Below, piece after piece: positions 55,413 through 64,000 of a stretch of DNA of 64,000 nt (position 1 is its first letter; every line of letters begins with the position of its first letter). The stretch covers positions 1 to 64,000 of the forward strand of contig WGLQ01000023.1 of NCBI GenBank assembly GCA_016125495.1, read 5' to 3'. A model generated the notes under the pieces. The model saw only the letters and a list, made by a program, of their open reading frames with translations. It did no database searches and was not told where the DNA came from. The position numbers were made by a program, and so were the translations under genes. This stretch comes from Hyphomicrobiales bacterium. GTDB lineage: Bacteria > Pseudomonadota > Alphaproteobacteria > Rhizobiales > RI-29.

Positions 55413-57875
55413 ATGAACCATCTCGTTCGCGCGATCATCGCCCTGGTGGCGGTCGTCCTCACTGTTGCCGCGGGCGACGGTCCCTTTGCTTGGTCCAGTC
55501 CGACCACCGCGCCCGGCCTCGTGCGCCAGGCCGCTGCCGCTGATGTTTCGATGGCCAGCGTCGAAGCGGCCGAAGCGGCAGTGCAGCGCTGGCAGGGGCT
55601 GCTCGAAACCACCTCCAAGACCCTCGATCGCGTCGCCGGTGGCGATGCCCCAATCCCCGAATTCCGTGACGAGCTGACCGGCGTGCGTTGGGAAGCCAGG
55701 GATCTTGCCGCCAGTCTGGCGCCGAGCCTCGTGGAACTGCGGGCGCAGCTCGAACGCCTCGGTCCGGCGCCGGAGGCGGGCGGCACGCCGGAATCACCGA
55801 GCGTCGCCGAATCTCGTGCCGGCCTCGAGCGTGAAGTGAGCCGGATCGATGGCCTCGTGCGTTCGGCCGAACTCATCGCCACACGATCGGAAAGTCTCAT
55901 CTCGCGCCTCGAGAACCTGCGCCGCCAGCGCTTCACCAGGGCCGTGCTCGAGCAGACCGCGAGCCCGCTGCTGCCCGAACTCTGGCGCGGCGCCTGGCAA
56001 CAACAGCTCGCGAGCCTCGACAGCCTCGCGACCATCGCGCGAGCCTGGTGGAGGCGCGCCGCACCGCAGTGGCGACTCGCACTCCTCTTCGTGGCCGCCA
56101 TCGCCATCGGGCTGCTCCTGCACCGCGGCCTCGCGCGCGTCGAGCAACAGCGCGATCGTATCGCCGCGAGCGAGCCGGCCTTCATCCGCCGGGCCGACGT
56201 CGCCCTGCAGACGGCGTTGGCGCGCGCCATACCATGGCTCGTCCCGCTGCTCGCCATCTACCTCGGCCTCGCCCACATCGATCTGCTGCCGCAGACGACG
56301 GCGCCCGTAATCGCGGCGCTCCTCTGGGGCGTTGCGATCGTCGTTTGCGTGCGCGCCCTGTCGAAGTCGCTGGTTGCGCCGCGGCGCCCGCAGTGGCGCG
56401 TCTTTCCCCTCCCCGATGACGTTGCACCACGTATCCACCGCCGCGTCGTCGCAATGGCGGGCGTCTATGCCGTCTCGGGAGTGCTGCGCGCGGTGAATGC
56501 AGCGACCCTTGCGCCGCTCCAGGTCACGATCGTTCAGGATTTCATTCTCGGCCTGATATTCTCCGCGCTGTTCGCCGCCCTCCTGATCGAGCCGTGGCGG
56601 CGCGCGCGTGACGGCGAGGGGCGCGCCTCGCGGCTCTGGCCGGCCTGGCTCAAGATCGTGGTCTGGCTGCTGGTCGCGGTCGTCGTCGCCGCCTCGGCGG
56701 CGGGCTACGTCGCCCTCGGCCAGTTCCTCATCGGCCAGGTCATCGTGACCGGGTCGGTGCTGCTCGCCGCCTGGCTCCTTCACCTCGGCATCAGCGAGCT
56801 GTCAGCGGACGTCGCCACGAAGGGGCGGCCGGCCTCGCGGCTGCTCGACGAGGTTCTCGAGGCCAGCCCGATCCAGTCGCGCTTTGCCGGTCTCGCGATC
56901 TCCGGCCTTCTCAATCTGGTCCTCATCGTGCTGGTTGTGCCGCTGGTGCTGCTGCAGTGGGGGTTTTCATTCGACCGCATCCGGGGCTGGCTCGAGGCGG
57001 CCTTCTTCGGCTTCCAGGTCGGGAGCATCAACATCTCGATCGCGCGCATCCTGGTCGCCGTCGCCCTCTTTGCCGGGGTGCTCGTACTCCTCAACCTGCT
57101 GCGGCGCTGGCTGGACGAGAACATCCTCGTTCCGCCACAGGTCGAAGCCGGTCTCGCCAATTCCATCCGCACCGGCGTCGGCTATCTCGGATATGCGCTC
57201 GCGGCGGCGGCCGGCGTCTCCTACATGGGGCTCGATTTCACCAACCTCGCAATTGTTGCCGGCGCGCTTTCGGTCGGTATCGGTTTCGGTCTGCAGAGCA
57301 TCGTCAACAATTTCGTCTCCGGACTCATCCTCCTCGTCGAGCGGCCGATCCAGGTCGGGGACTGGGTGGTGGCCGGCGATGCGGAGGGTTATGTCAAGCG
57401 TATCAGCGTGCGTTCGACGGAGATCGAAACCTTCGATCGCGCGAGCGTCATCGTGCCGAATTCCGAACTCGTCGCCGGGCGCGTCACCAATTTCACGCAC
57501 CGCAACAAGATGGGGCGCGTGGTGGTTCGCATCGGTGTCAGCTATGCCGCCGACCCCGAAGAGGTGATGGCGCTCCTCACCGAAATCGGCAGCGCACATC
57601 CACTCGTGCTGGTCTGGCCGAAGCCGACGGCGGCGTTCGAGGACTTCGGTGCCAGCTCGCTCGACTTTTCGCTGCGCGTCTTCATCGCCGACATCAACAA
57701 TATCCTTTCGGTGCGCAACGACCTCAGGATCGCCATCCTCAAGGCTCTGCGCGAGCGCAATATCGAGATCCCGTTCCCACAGCAGGATGTGCACCTGCGC
57801 GATCTCGACGACCTCAGGGCAGCACTTGCTCGCGCACGGGAGCGCGTCGCCAGCGAGCGCTCGAGCGACGAAAAA
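55413..57875 (+). CDS. Large MscS-family mechanosensitive channel (DUF3772)
   Basis: 820 residues: signal peptide, a periplasmic DUF3772-type helical region (about 40-220), several transmembrane helices, and the MscS core with GALSVGIGFGLQSIVNNFVSGLILLVERPIQVGDW and the C-terminal IEIPFPQQDVHLRD. The product releases solutes upon hypo-osmotic shock. GAGGTGA precedes the ATG. The last base pair range is the stop codon TAA. Confidence 0.9.
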
Positions 57876-57900
57876 TAAAACGGCGCGCGAGCGGTCCCCT

Positions 57901-58242
57901 TCAGTGCGTCGAGCGCACTCCGGCTTCGTGCGGCCCGATGGCACCAACGTCCCAGTCACCGAATGCCTCGGCCGCGAGTCGCATGGGGTCGAAGCGGGCC
58001 ACGCTGACCTCGATCTCGCCATCCTGGCCGTCGATGGCGACCGGCGCCACCTGGTCCGCATCGAAAGGAGTGCGCGCCTCGGCGGTCAGCGTGCAGTGAC
58101 CGGCGATGAGCGAGCGCGAGTCGAATGTGGCGGTCGTGCCGCCCGTCGAGGCGAGCAGCGCAACCATTGCAAAGAGGACGATCGCGCCACGTCGCGGCAC
58201 GCGCTTGCCGGCGAGCCCGGTTGCAGCGGCGGCATTGTTCAT
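57901..58242 (-). CDS. Small secreted/membrane-anchored hypothetical protein
   Basis: About 113 residues from the second of two close ATGs, behind GAGGACC. The N-terminus has one hydrophobic segment (GAIVLFAMVALLAST), then a Thr/Asp-rich domain ending in GEIEVSVARFDPMRLAAEAFGDWD. No family is known. It is convergent with the MscS gene and divergent from the YHS gene. Confidence 0.5.
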   Translation of the reverse strand: MNNAAAATGLAGKRVPRRGAIVLFAMVALLASTGGTTATFDSRSLIAGHCTLTAEARTPFDADQVAPVAIDGQDGEIEVSVARFDPMRLAAEAFGDWDVGAIGPHEAGVRSTH

Positions 58243-58548
58243 TTTCGAGGTCCTCATCGATGCTGCGGGACAATGGACCGAACGCCAGCGACCATGTGGC
58301 GGGACGGCGGTTCGCCCGAGAGTGCGCATCTCCGGGTTAACGAGGCGATAATGGGCGTGCCATGGTGGCACGGACGGGCGATGAGTGATCCGCCGCCGCC
58401 CCATTCAGTCCGGTGCGCACGCGGGCCTCGATGCCGCTGCTGACGAAATCGTGTTCCGACGCCGCGCGCCTTCGCACTTGCGGGCTCGTGCCTGCGCGCC
58501 GAATTTCAACCCGACCCTGTGAACACAGACGTTCCGAAAGGTATCGCC

Positions 58549-59070
58549 ATGCCCCGCTTCCTTGCCGCGCTGTTGCTCGCGACGGTCCTTGCCGCACCCG
58601 CCGCGGCCGGTCCCCAGTATGTCGACGCGAGCACGTTTGCCGCCTCCGGATACGACGTCGTCGCCTATCACGATCTCGCGCAGGTCGCGCCCGGCAAGCC
58701 ACAGCCGGCGGCGGTGCCCGGCTCGGCCGCAATCACCGCCGAAAACAACGGCGCCCTCTGGGCCTTTTCCAGCGAGGAGAACCGGGCCCGCTTCGTCGCC
58801 GACCCGGCGCGCTATGCCCCGGCCTTCGACGGCCACTGCGCATTCGGCGTCAGCAAGGGCTACAAAGTGCCCGCCAACCCGCACCTTTGGCGCATCGTCG
58901 ATGGTCGGCTCTATCTCAACTACAGCACGCAGGCGGCGCGGCTCTGGGAGCGAGGCACCGCAAAGCACATCAAGAACGGTGAGCGGGCGTGGCGGTCGGG
59001 GCTGGATGGTGGCCCGGCCAGTCGTGAAGCGGTCCCCGATCTCGACGTCGCGCAGGCCCCGCGCCCTTGA
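58549..59070 (+). CDS. YHS-domain protein with signal peptide
   Basis: 173 residues from the ATG after AAAGG: signal peptide (FLAALLLATVLAAPAAA), then an YHS-type motif (FAASGYDVVAYHDL...PGSAAITAENNGALWAFSSEENRARFVADPARYAPAFDGHCAFG, shown here in parts) that commonly binds metal. Such periplasmic YHS proteins are linked to metal handling. A GGCGCC-N6-GGCGCC hairpin follows the gene. Confidence 0.75.
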   Translation: MPRFLAALLLATVLAAPAAAGPQYVDASTFAASGYDVVAYHDLAQVAPGKPQPAAVPGSAAITAENNGALWAFSSEENRARFVADPARYAPAFDGHCAFGVSKGYKVPANPHLWRIVDGRLYLNYSTQAARLWERGTAKHIKNGERAWRSGLDGGPASREAVPDLDVAQAPRP

Positions 59071-59166
59071 AGCCCGAACTGGCGCCAGCCATGGCGCCCG
59101 CCTGGGGTAAAACGGCCTAGTGGGGTTCGACTGGGAGCTGATTGCGAAGCTTGCGAGGGCGCACGA

Positions 59167-59697
59167 TCAATCGTCGCGGTAAACGCGCTCGCGACGCTCG
59201 TGACGCTCCTGCGCCTCGATGCTCATGGTGGCGATCGGGCGGGCGTCGAGGCGTTTCAATCCGATCGGCTCGCCCGTTTCCTCGCAATAGCCGTATGAGC
59301 CGTCGTCGATTCGCGCGAGCGCGGAATCGATCTTGGCGATCAGCTTGCGCTGGCGGTCGCGGGCTCTGAGTTCGATGGCCCGGTCGGTCTCGCTGGTCGC
59401 CCGGTCGGCGATATCGGCATGCTGGCCTGCATCGGTCGTCAGGCTCGCGATCGTCTGCTGGGCTTCGCGCAGAATGTCCGCCCGCCAGTCGAGCAGCTTG
59501 CGGCGGAAGTAGAGCTTCTGGCGTTCGCTCATGAAGGGCTCGTCCTCGCTCGGACGGTAGTCCTGCGGCAGGACCTCGATGTCGTTGACGGCCGCGGTCG
59601 CGCCAGTGCTCGGCTTGCCCGGCCTCTCGGACGCCCCCTTCGAGGAGCGACGCTTCTGGGATTTTTCAGGCGTCTCGGCCATCTTCGTCCCAACCAT
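59167..59697 (-). CDS. dksA: DksA/TraR-family RNA-polymerase-binding factor
   Basis: 176 residues, alphaproteobacterial form. The coiled-coil region (RQKLYFRRKLLDWRADILREAQQT) carries the DxxDxA-like tip (DIADRATSE), and the zinc-finger region has one cysteine (YGYCEETGEPIGLKRLDARPIA), as known for this class. GGAGAA precedes the ATG. It tunes rRNA and amino-acid promoters with ppGpp. Confidence 0.93.
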   Translation of the reverse strand: MVGTKMAETPEKSQKRRSSKGASERPGKPSTGATAAVNDIEVLPQDYRPSEDEPFMSERQKLYFRRKLLDWRADILREAQQTIASLTTDAGQHADIADRATSETDRAIELRARDRQRKLIAKIDSALARIDDGSYGYCEETGEPIGLKRLDARPIATMSIEAQERHERRERVYRDD

Positions 59698-60571
59698 TGG
59701 CAAGCTTCTCCAGAGTGCCGAAGGGCCTCCGGACCGTCCGCCGTCCGGGGCGCGCAAGCGTCGTCCCGGATGCAAACGGCGTGCCCTTTAGTATTTTTGC
59801 AGCCTCTCAAGTCAAGTCACGATCTCAGCCTCGAGGGCGCCAACGCGGGTAGTGCGCGGCGACGGCCTTCTGCGGGGCGATTGTGGCTATTCTCGCATCG
59901 TAGATTGAATGCGTTGCAACCGCCCACACAACCCTTGAGTTCATTTCTCTATCGAATGCACGTTTACCGTGTGTTCAGGGATGTCTGGCAACTTCGATAT
60001 CGGTTGCGCACGAGACGAGCAAGGAGCCCGACTTGTGAACGGGATGCAAGTGGACCCATCCGGATCACCTTCCGGACGCAGGGCCCGAGACCGCCGATGC
60101 GCATCGGCGGACGCGTATCCCAATCACATGGGTCAACCGAGCCGGTTCGTTCGACAGCCGTCGTTCGATGTCCGTTCCAGGCGTATCGCGTAATTGCCTG
60201 GCAATGGGCATCCAACGGCACGAGTGTGTCATCTCTCAACGCAAGGAGGAGAACGACCACGACCTCGAGGGTCGCCATCAAGAGCACCCCGAGACCCAGG
60301 AAGAGATGAAAGCAGCTCGGGTCCGGTCGCCCCACACGACCGCAAAGAGGTCGACGGGCACCCACCCCACACACGTCCGTCCCTCGCACCCCACGATCCC
60401 GGGCGAGCTCAATCTCGGATCCGATGCCGATGGGCATCCGGAGGCGTCGCCCCACCCCACGGGCGGCGCCTCTTGCGTTCCAGGGCCCGTGCGCCCCGCC
60501 CTGCGGCAGTTGCGACCGAGGCCTCGAGCGCCTAGGGTCCGCGCGATCCAACGGGCAAGGAGGGGCACGGC
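59698..60571. other. Long intergenic region with a 20-bp palindrome
   Basis: About 870 bases between dksA and the SDR gene without a convincing gene; frames are short and lack family features. A perfect palindrome lies at 60091-60110. An RNA gene cannot be excluded. Confidence 0.5.
60091..60110. repeat. Perfect 20-bp palindrome CCGCCGATGC/GCATCGGCGG
   Basis: The two 10-base arms abut without a spacer, in a gene-free region. Such exact dyads are usual for protein-binding sites. No gene near it explains it. Confidence 0.6.
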
Positions 60572-61273
60572 ATGGCGACCGCGCTGGTCACGGGTGCGAA
60601 CCGGGGCATCGGCCTCGGACTGGTCGAGCGACTGGTCCGGCGCGGTGACCGGGTGATCGCGACCGTCCGTTCCCTCGATGGCGCACGCGAACTGGTGGCT
60701 CTCACCGACGATCCGGCGGCTGGCACCCTCGTCGAGATCGTTGCCCTCGATGTGACGGACCCTGGCTCGATCGCGGACCTCGCCCGCCATCTCGCAGGCA
60801 GACCAATCGACATCCTCATCAACAGCGCCGGCGTTCTCAACAGCTACGGCGGCATCGACGATCCGGCACACGACGCCGCGGCCTGGGCCCACGTGCTCGC
60901 GACCAATGTCACGGGTCCCTATCTCGTCACCCGCGCACTCCTCGCCAACCTCGCTCTCGCGAAAGCACCCAAGGTCGCCTTCATTTCGTCGAGCATGGCC
61001 TCGAGCACACGGGCACCGGGCAAGGCCTACCCCTACCGCGCCTCGAAGGCGGCGGTCACCAACCTCGCCGTCAATCTCGCGACCGAACTTTCGCCGCGTG
61101 GCATCGCGGTAGCGGCCATCGACCCCGGGTGGGTGCGCACGGCGATGGGCGGCGACGGCGCGGACATCGATGTGGCAACGAGCGCGGCCGGGATCGTCGC
61201 CCGGCTCGACGCTCTCACGCTCGCAACGAGCGGCACCTTCGAGACCTATGCGGGCGAGCAGGTCGCCTTTTGA
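60572..61273 (+). CDS. SDR-family oxidoreductase (sniffer/CsgA-like)
   Basis: 233 residues: TGANRGIGLGLVERLV loop, NSAGVLNSYGG, catalytic SSSMASS and YRASK motifs (YPYRASKAAVTNLAV), and DPGWVRTAMGG typical of the carbonyl-reductase-like branch. AAGGAGG lies before the ATG. A substrate cannot be given. Confidence 0.87.
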   Translation: MATALVTGANRGIGLGLVERLVRRGDRVIATVRSLDGARELVALTDDPAAGTLVEIVALDVTDPGSIADLARHLAGRPIDILINSAGVLNSYGGIDDPAHDAAAWAHVLATNVTGPYLVTRALLANLALAKAPKVAFISSSMASSTRAPGKAYPYRASKAAVTNLAVNLATELSPRGIAVAAIDPGWVRTAMGGDGADIDVATSAAGIVARLDALTLATSGTFETYAGEQVAF

Positions 61274-61359
61274 GAACGTCCCGTCAAAACCACCCGCACC
61301 GTGCGCACTGCCCCGCGATCCAACCAGCCCCGTGACAACAGCACCGGAACTGCACGCCA

Positions 61360-62205
<846 letters not shown>

Positions 62206-62367
62206 GCCCGGCACGCACCACTGCGTGGCATGAATTCAACGCGCAAAGGCACCTTGGATTTTATCCACAGATGAATGCCAGATGAACGCTCGTTTCAATC
62301 GCGGTTCACGGAAAACGCCCCATGATGCACCCAATCCTGCCAGGGTTGCGTCATCGGGAGGTCTACG

Positions 62368-62889
62368 ATGCGGCATAGCCGGGACGGCCACGAGCCCTAC
62401 ACACGCTTCGAGTTGGTGCTGCTCGCGATCTCGTTCGCGGCCGCCACGTTCGCCCTAGTCGGGCTGGCCAGTGCCACGCCCATTCGTGGCGGCGAACCCT
62501 CGACCGGCACGGCGATTGAAATCTGGAGTTTTCGGGGCGAGCCCGTGGCTTGGCGGCGCGCCGGCGGCTTTCGCTCGGAGATCACCCAGGTGGCGCATTC
62601 CGATCTCGTCGGGACCGTCAGCGCACCGGCCGTCGGCACCGGCACGATCTTTCGCGGCTGGCAGATCGGCCGTCGCCTCGTCGGGCGCGCGGAGATGAGC
62701 GTGGAGGGGTGCCCGCTCGCCTTCACGTATACCGTGCGCGGGTGGGTCTCACCGGCCGGCGACAGGGCGGTGCTGACAGGTGCGTCCCCCCGTATCCGCG
62801 ACTGCCGCATCGTCGGGGAAAACCCATTCGGAGCCGGCTCCACCATTCTTCTCGAGCGCATCGGCATTGCCAGCGCACCCGCCGACTGA
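62368..62889 (+). CDS. Membrane-anchored/secreted hypothetical protein
   Basis: 173 residues: a basic start, a hydrophobic segment (VLLAISFAAATFALVGLASA), then an exported domain with two cysteines (EGCPLAF, RDCRIVGE) that may form a disulfide. No family recognised. It lies 162 bases downstream of the MoxR gene. Confidence 0.6.
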   Translation: MRHSRDGHEPYTRFELVLLAISFAAATFALVGLASATPIRGGEPSTGTAIEIWSFRGEPVAWRRAGGFRSEITQVAHSDLVGTVSAPAVGTGTIFRGWQIGRRLVGRAEMSVEGCPLAFTYTVRGWVSPAGDRAVLTGASPRIRDCRIVGENPFGAGSTILLERIGIASAPAD

Positions 62890-62931
62890 GCCCAGAGGCG
62901 CGCCCGAGGCGCGGCGCCGCGCTTTGCCGCC

Positions 62932-63255
62932 TCAGTCGTCCTTGGCGCCGGAGCGGGACCGCTCCTCGATCTTGCGCTCCTCGTACTGGATGAACCATCC
63001 GATCATCTGACGCCAAAGCGCCTCGACGAGATCGGGCGGCAGCCCCTCGGCCTCGGCGCGCGCGCGCACTTTGTCGATCACCTGCTGGCTGCGCCAGGGA
63101 ACGTTCGCCGGAATGCCACCCGCGATCTTGATCTCCCAGGCACGCTCGACGTAGCCGAAGCGCTCGGCGATCATGGCAACGAGGGCCTGGTCGATCCGGT
63201 CGATCTCGACACGGACATCGTCCATGTCTGCGCATTCGCCAGGGGCTTTGGCCAT
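62932..63255 (-). CDS. Chorismate mutase (AroQ class)
   Basis: 107 residues, an all-helical AroQ fold: VRVEIDRIDQALVAMIAERFGYVERAWEIK carries the usual arginine and lysine binding set (divided by helices here), with a C-terminal WFIQYEERKIEE helix. It converts chorismate to prephenate. GAGGTG precedes the ATG. The related isochorismate-pyruvate lyase is a less likely alternative. Confidence 0.85.
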   Translation of the reverse strand: MAKAPGECADMDDVRVEIDRIDQALVAMIAERFGYVERAWEIKIAGGIPANVPWRSQQVIDKVRARAEAEGLPPDLVEALWRQMIGWFIQYEERKIEERSRSGAKDD

Positions 63256-63372
63256 CACCTCGTTCCTTTCCCTCGTGGCCGGAGCGCAGAGCCGCGCTTC
63301 CGCCGTGGTCATCCCCGTTCGGTGTTCGGTCGCGCTGCGGTCACGATCGGGTTCCCGCGCCCCCGACCGATC

Positions 63373-64000
63373 CTAGAGCCACCAGTGGGTGGCGGGCTCG
63401 AAACGCCCGGCAGCCTCTTCGATCACATGGCCGACCTGAAAGAGCTTATCCTCCTCGAACGGGCGTCCGATGAGCTGCAGCCCGAGCGGCAAACCGGTCG
63501 TGGAGAGCCCGGCGGGGACCGAAATCCCCGGCAGGCCCGCCATGTTGACCGTGACGGTAAAAATATCGTTGAGGTACATCTGCAGCGGATCGGCGGACAT
63601 GTCGCCGAGCGGGAAGGCCGCGTTCGGCGTCGTCGGCGTCAGCAGCACATCGACCTCCTCGAAGGCCTCGTCGAAGTCGCGCGCGATGAGCGTGCGCAGC
63701 TTCTGAGCCTTGGTGTAATAGGCGTCGTAATAGCCGGCCGAGAGCACGTAGGTGCCGATCAGGATGCGCCGTTTGACCTCCTTGCCGAAGCCTGCCGCGC
63801 GCGTCGCCTCGTACATCGAGACGATATCGTCTCCCTCGACGCGCAGGCCATAGCGCACGCCATCGTAGCGCGCGAGATTCGAGGAGGCCTCGGCGGGCGC
63901 GACGATGTAGTAGGCCGGCAGCGCATAGCGCGTATGGGGGAGGCTGACCTCCCTGATCTCGGCGCCAGCCTCGCGCAGCCATGCGACGCCCTGCTCCCAG
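63373..64000 (-). CDS. gatA: Glutamyl-tRNA(Gln) amidotransferase subunit A, C-terminal part
   Basis: Partial gene: its 5' end lies beyond the right edge. The visible 208 or so residues include [57 protein letters not shown] and [13 protein letters not shown], all typical of GatA of the amidase-signature family. The Ser-Ser-Lys catalytic triad is out of the window. It transfers ammonia to Glu-tRNA(Gln) with GatB and GatC. Confidence 0.93.
   Translation of the reverse strand, partial: WEQGVAWLREAGAEIREVSLPHTRYALPAYYIVAPAEASSNLARYDGVRYGLRVEGDDIVSMYEATRAAGFGKEVKRRILIGTYVLSAGYYDAYYTKAQKLRTLIARDFDEAFEEVDVLLTPTTPNAAFPLGDMSADPLQMYLNDIFTVTVNMAGLPGISVPAGLSTTGLPLGLQLIGRPFEEDKLFQVGHVIEEAAGRFEPATHWWL

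Noticed and set aside
59964-60551. Minus-strand 195-residue open frame upstream of the SDR gene
   Set aside because: One hydrophobic run but otherwise Arg/Pro-rich with no start signal; more likely chance in a GC-rich gap.

Overview
The window reads as chromosomal DNA of a GC-rich alphaproteobacterium, probably of the Hyphomicrobiales (Rhizobiales) type. The support is an aapJQMP general amino-acid transporter, a CckA-type hybrid kinase next to recA, a DksA of the single-cysteine form usual in that group, a recA promoter with an alphaproteobacterial-style SOS box, and gatA beside a chorismate mutase. No rRNA, CRISPR array, complete insertion sequence, integrase or phage gene was seen. One tRNA (Lys, CTT) lies near the middle.

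Left part, 1 to about 27.4 kb: almost entirely accessory catabolism. It starts with the tail of a corrinoid protein, an EamA transporter, a lone molybdopterin oxidoreductase and a tiny signal-peptide ORF. A tightly packed minus-strand operon follows (9540 down to 4080): flavin 2-hydroxy-acid oxidase, ThDP enzyme, transthyretin/HIUase-like protein, DmdA/GcvT-like demethylase and a five-bladed-propeller glycosidase-like protein. Next come a divergent M28-like protein, an oligopeptide-type binding protein and a LysR regulator facing a gamma-butyrobetaine-dioxygenase-like gene plus an SDR. The last block (15.7-27.4 kb) holds an aldehyde dehydrogenase, a Rieske oxygenase of the quaternary-amine type and a MurR/RpiR regulator on the minus strand. 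Divergent from them are a dimethylglycine-dehydrogenase-like flavoprotein, an MDR reductase and four consecutive enolase-superfamily genes. Together these suggest breakdown of N-methylated (betaine-like) compounds: Rieske or 2OG oxygenases remove or hydroxylate, folate/flavin enzymes take methyl groups, and racemases or dehydratases process the remaining imino or hydroxy acid. The architecture recalls the known hydroxyproline-betaine (hpb) cluster but is not identical to it.

The tRNA-Lys at 27.9 kb separates this block from a more core-like right part. Its 3' end points towards the catabolic block, as it would for an island inserted at a tRNA, but no integrase is visible.

Right part, 28-64 kb: a lytic transglycosylase; an alpha/beta hydrolase; a bicarbonate module (SbtA, SbtB-like PII, beta-carbonic anhydrase); a HisD/HpsN-like dehydrogenase; a YhaO/YhaN (SbcDC-like) pair; aapJQMP; a GNAT acetyltransferase; a newly read 50-residue secreted peptide; an SDR; an XRE regulator; a DUF1989 protein; a methyltransferase; a polytopic membrane protein; recA; cckA; a FliO-like protein; a large MscS channel; small secreted and YHS proteins; dksA; another SDR; a MoxR ATPase; chorismate mutase; and the 3' part of gatA, cut by the window edge.
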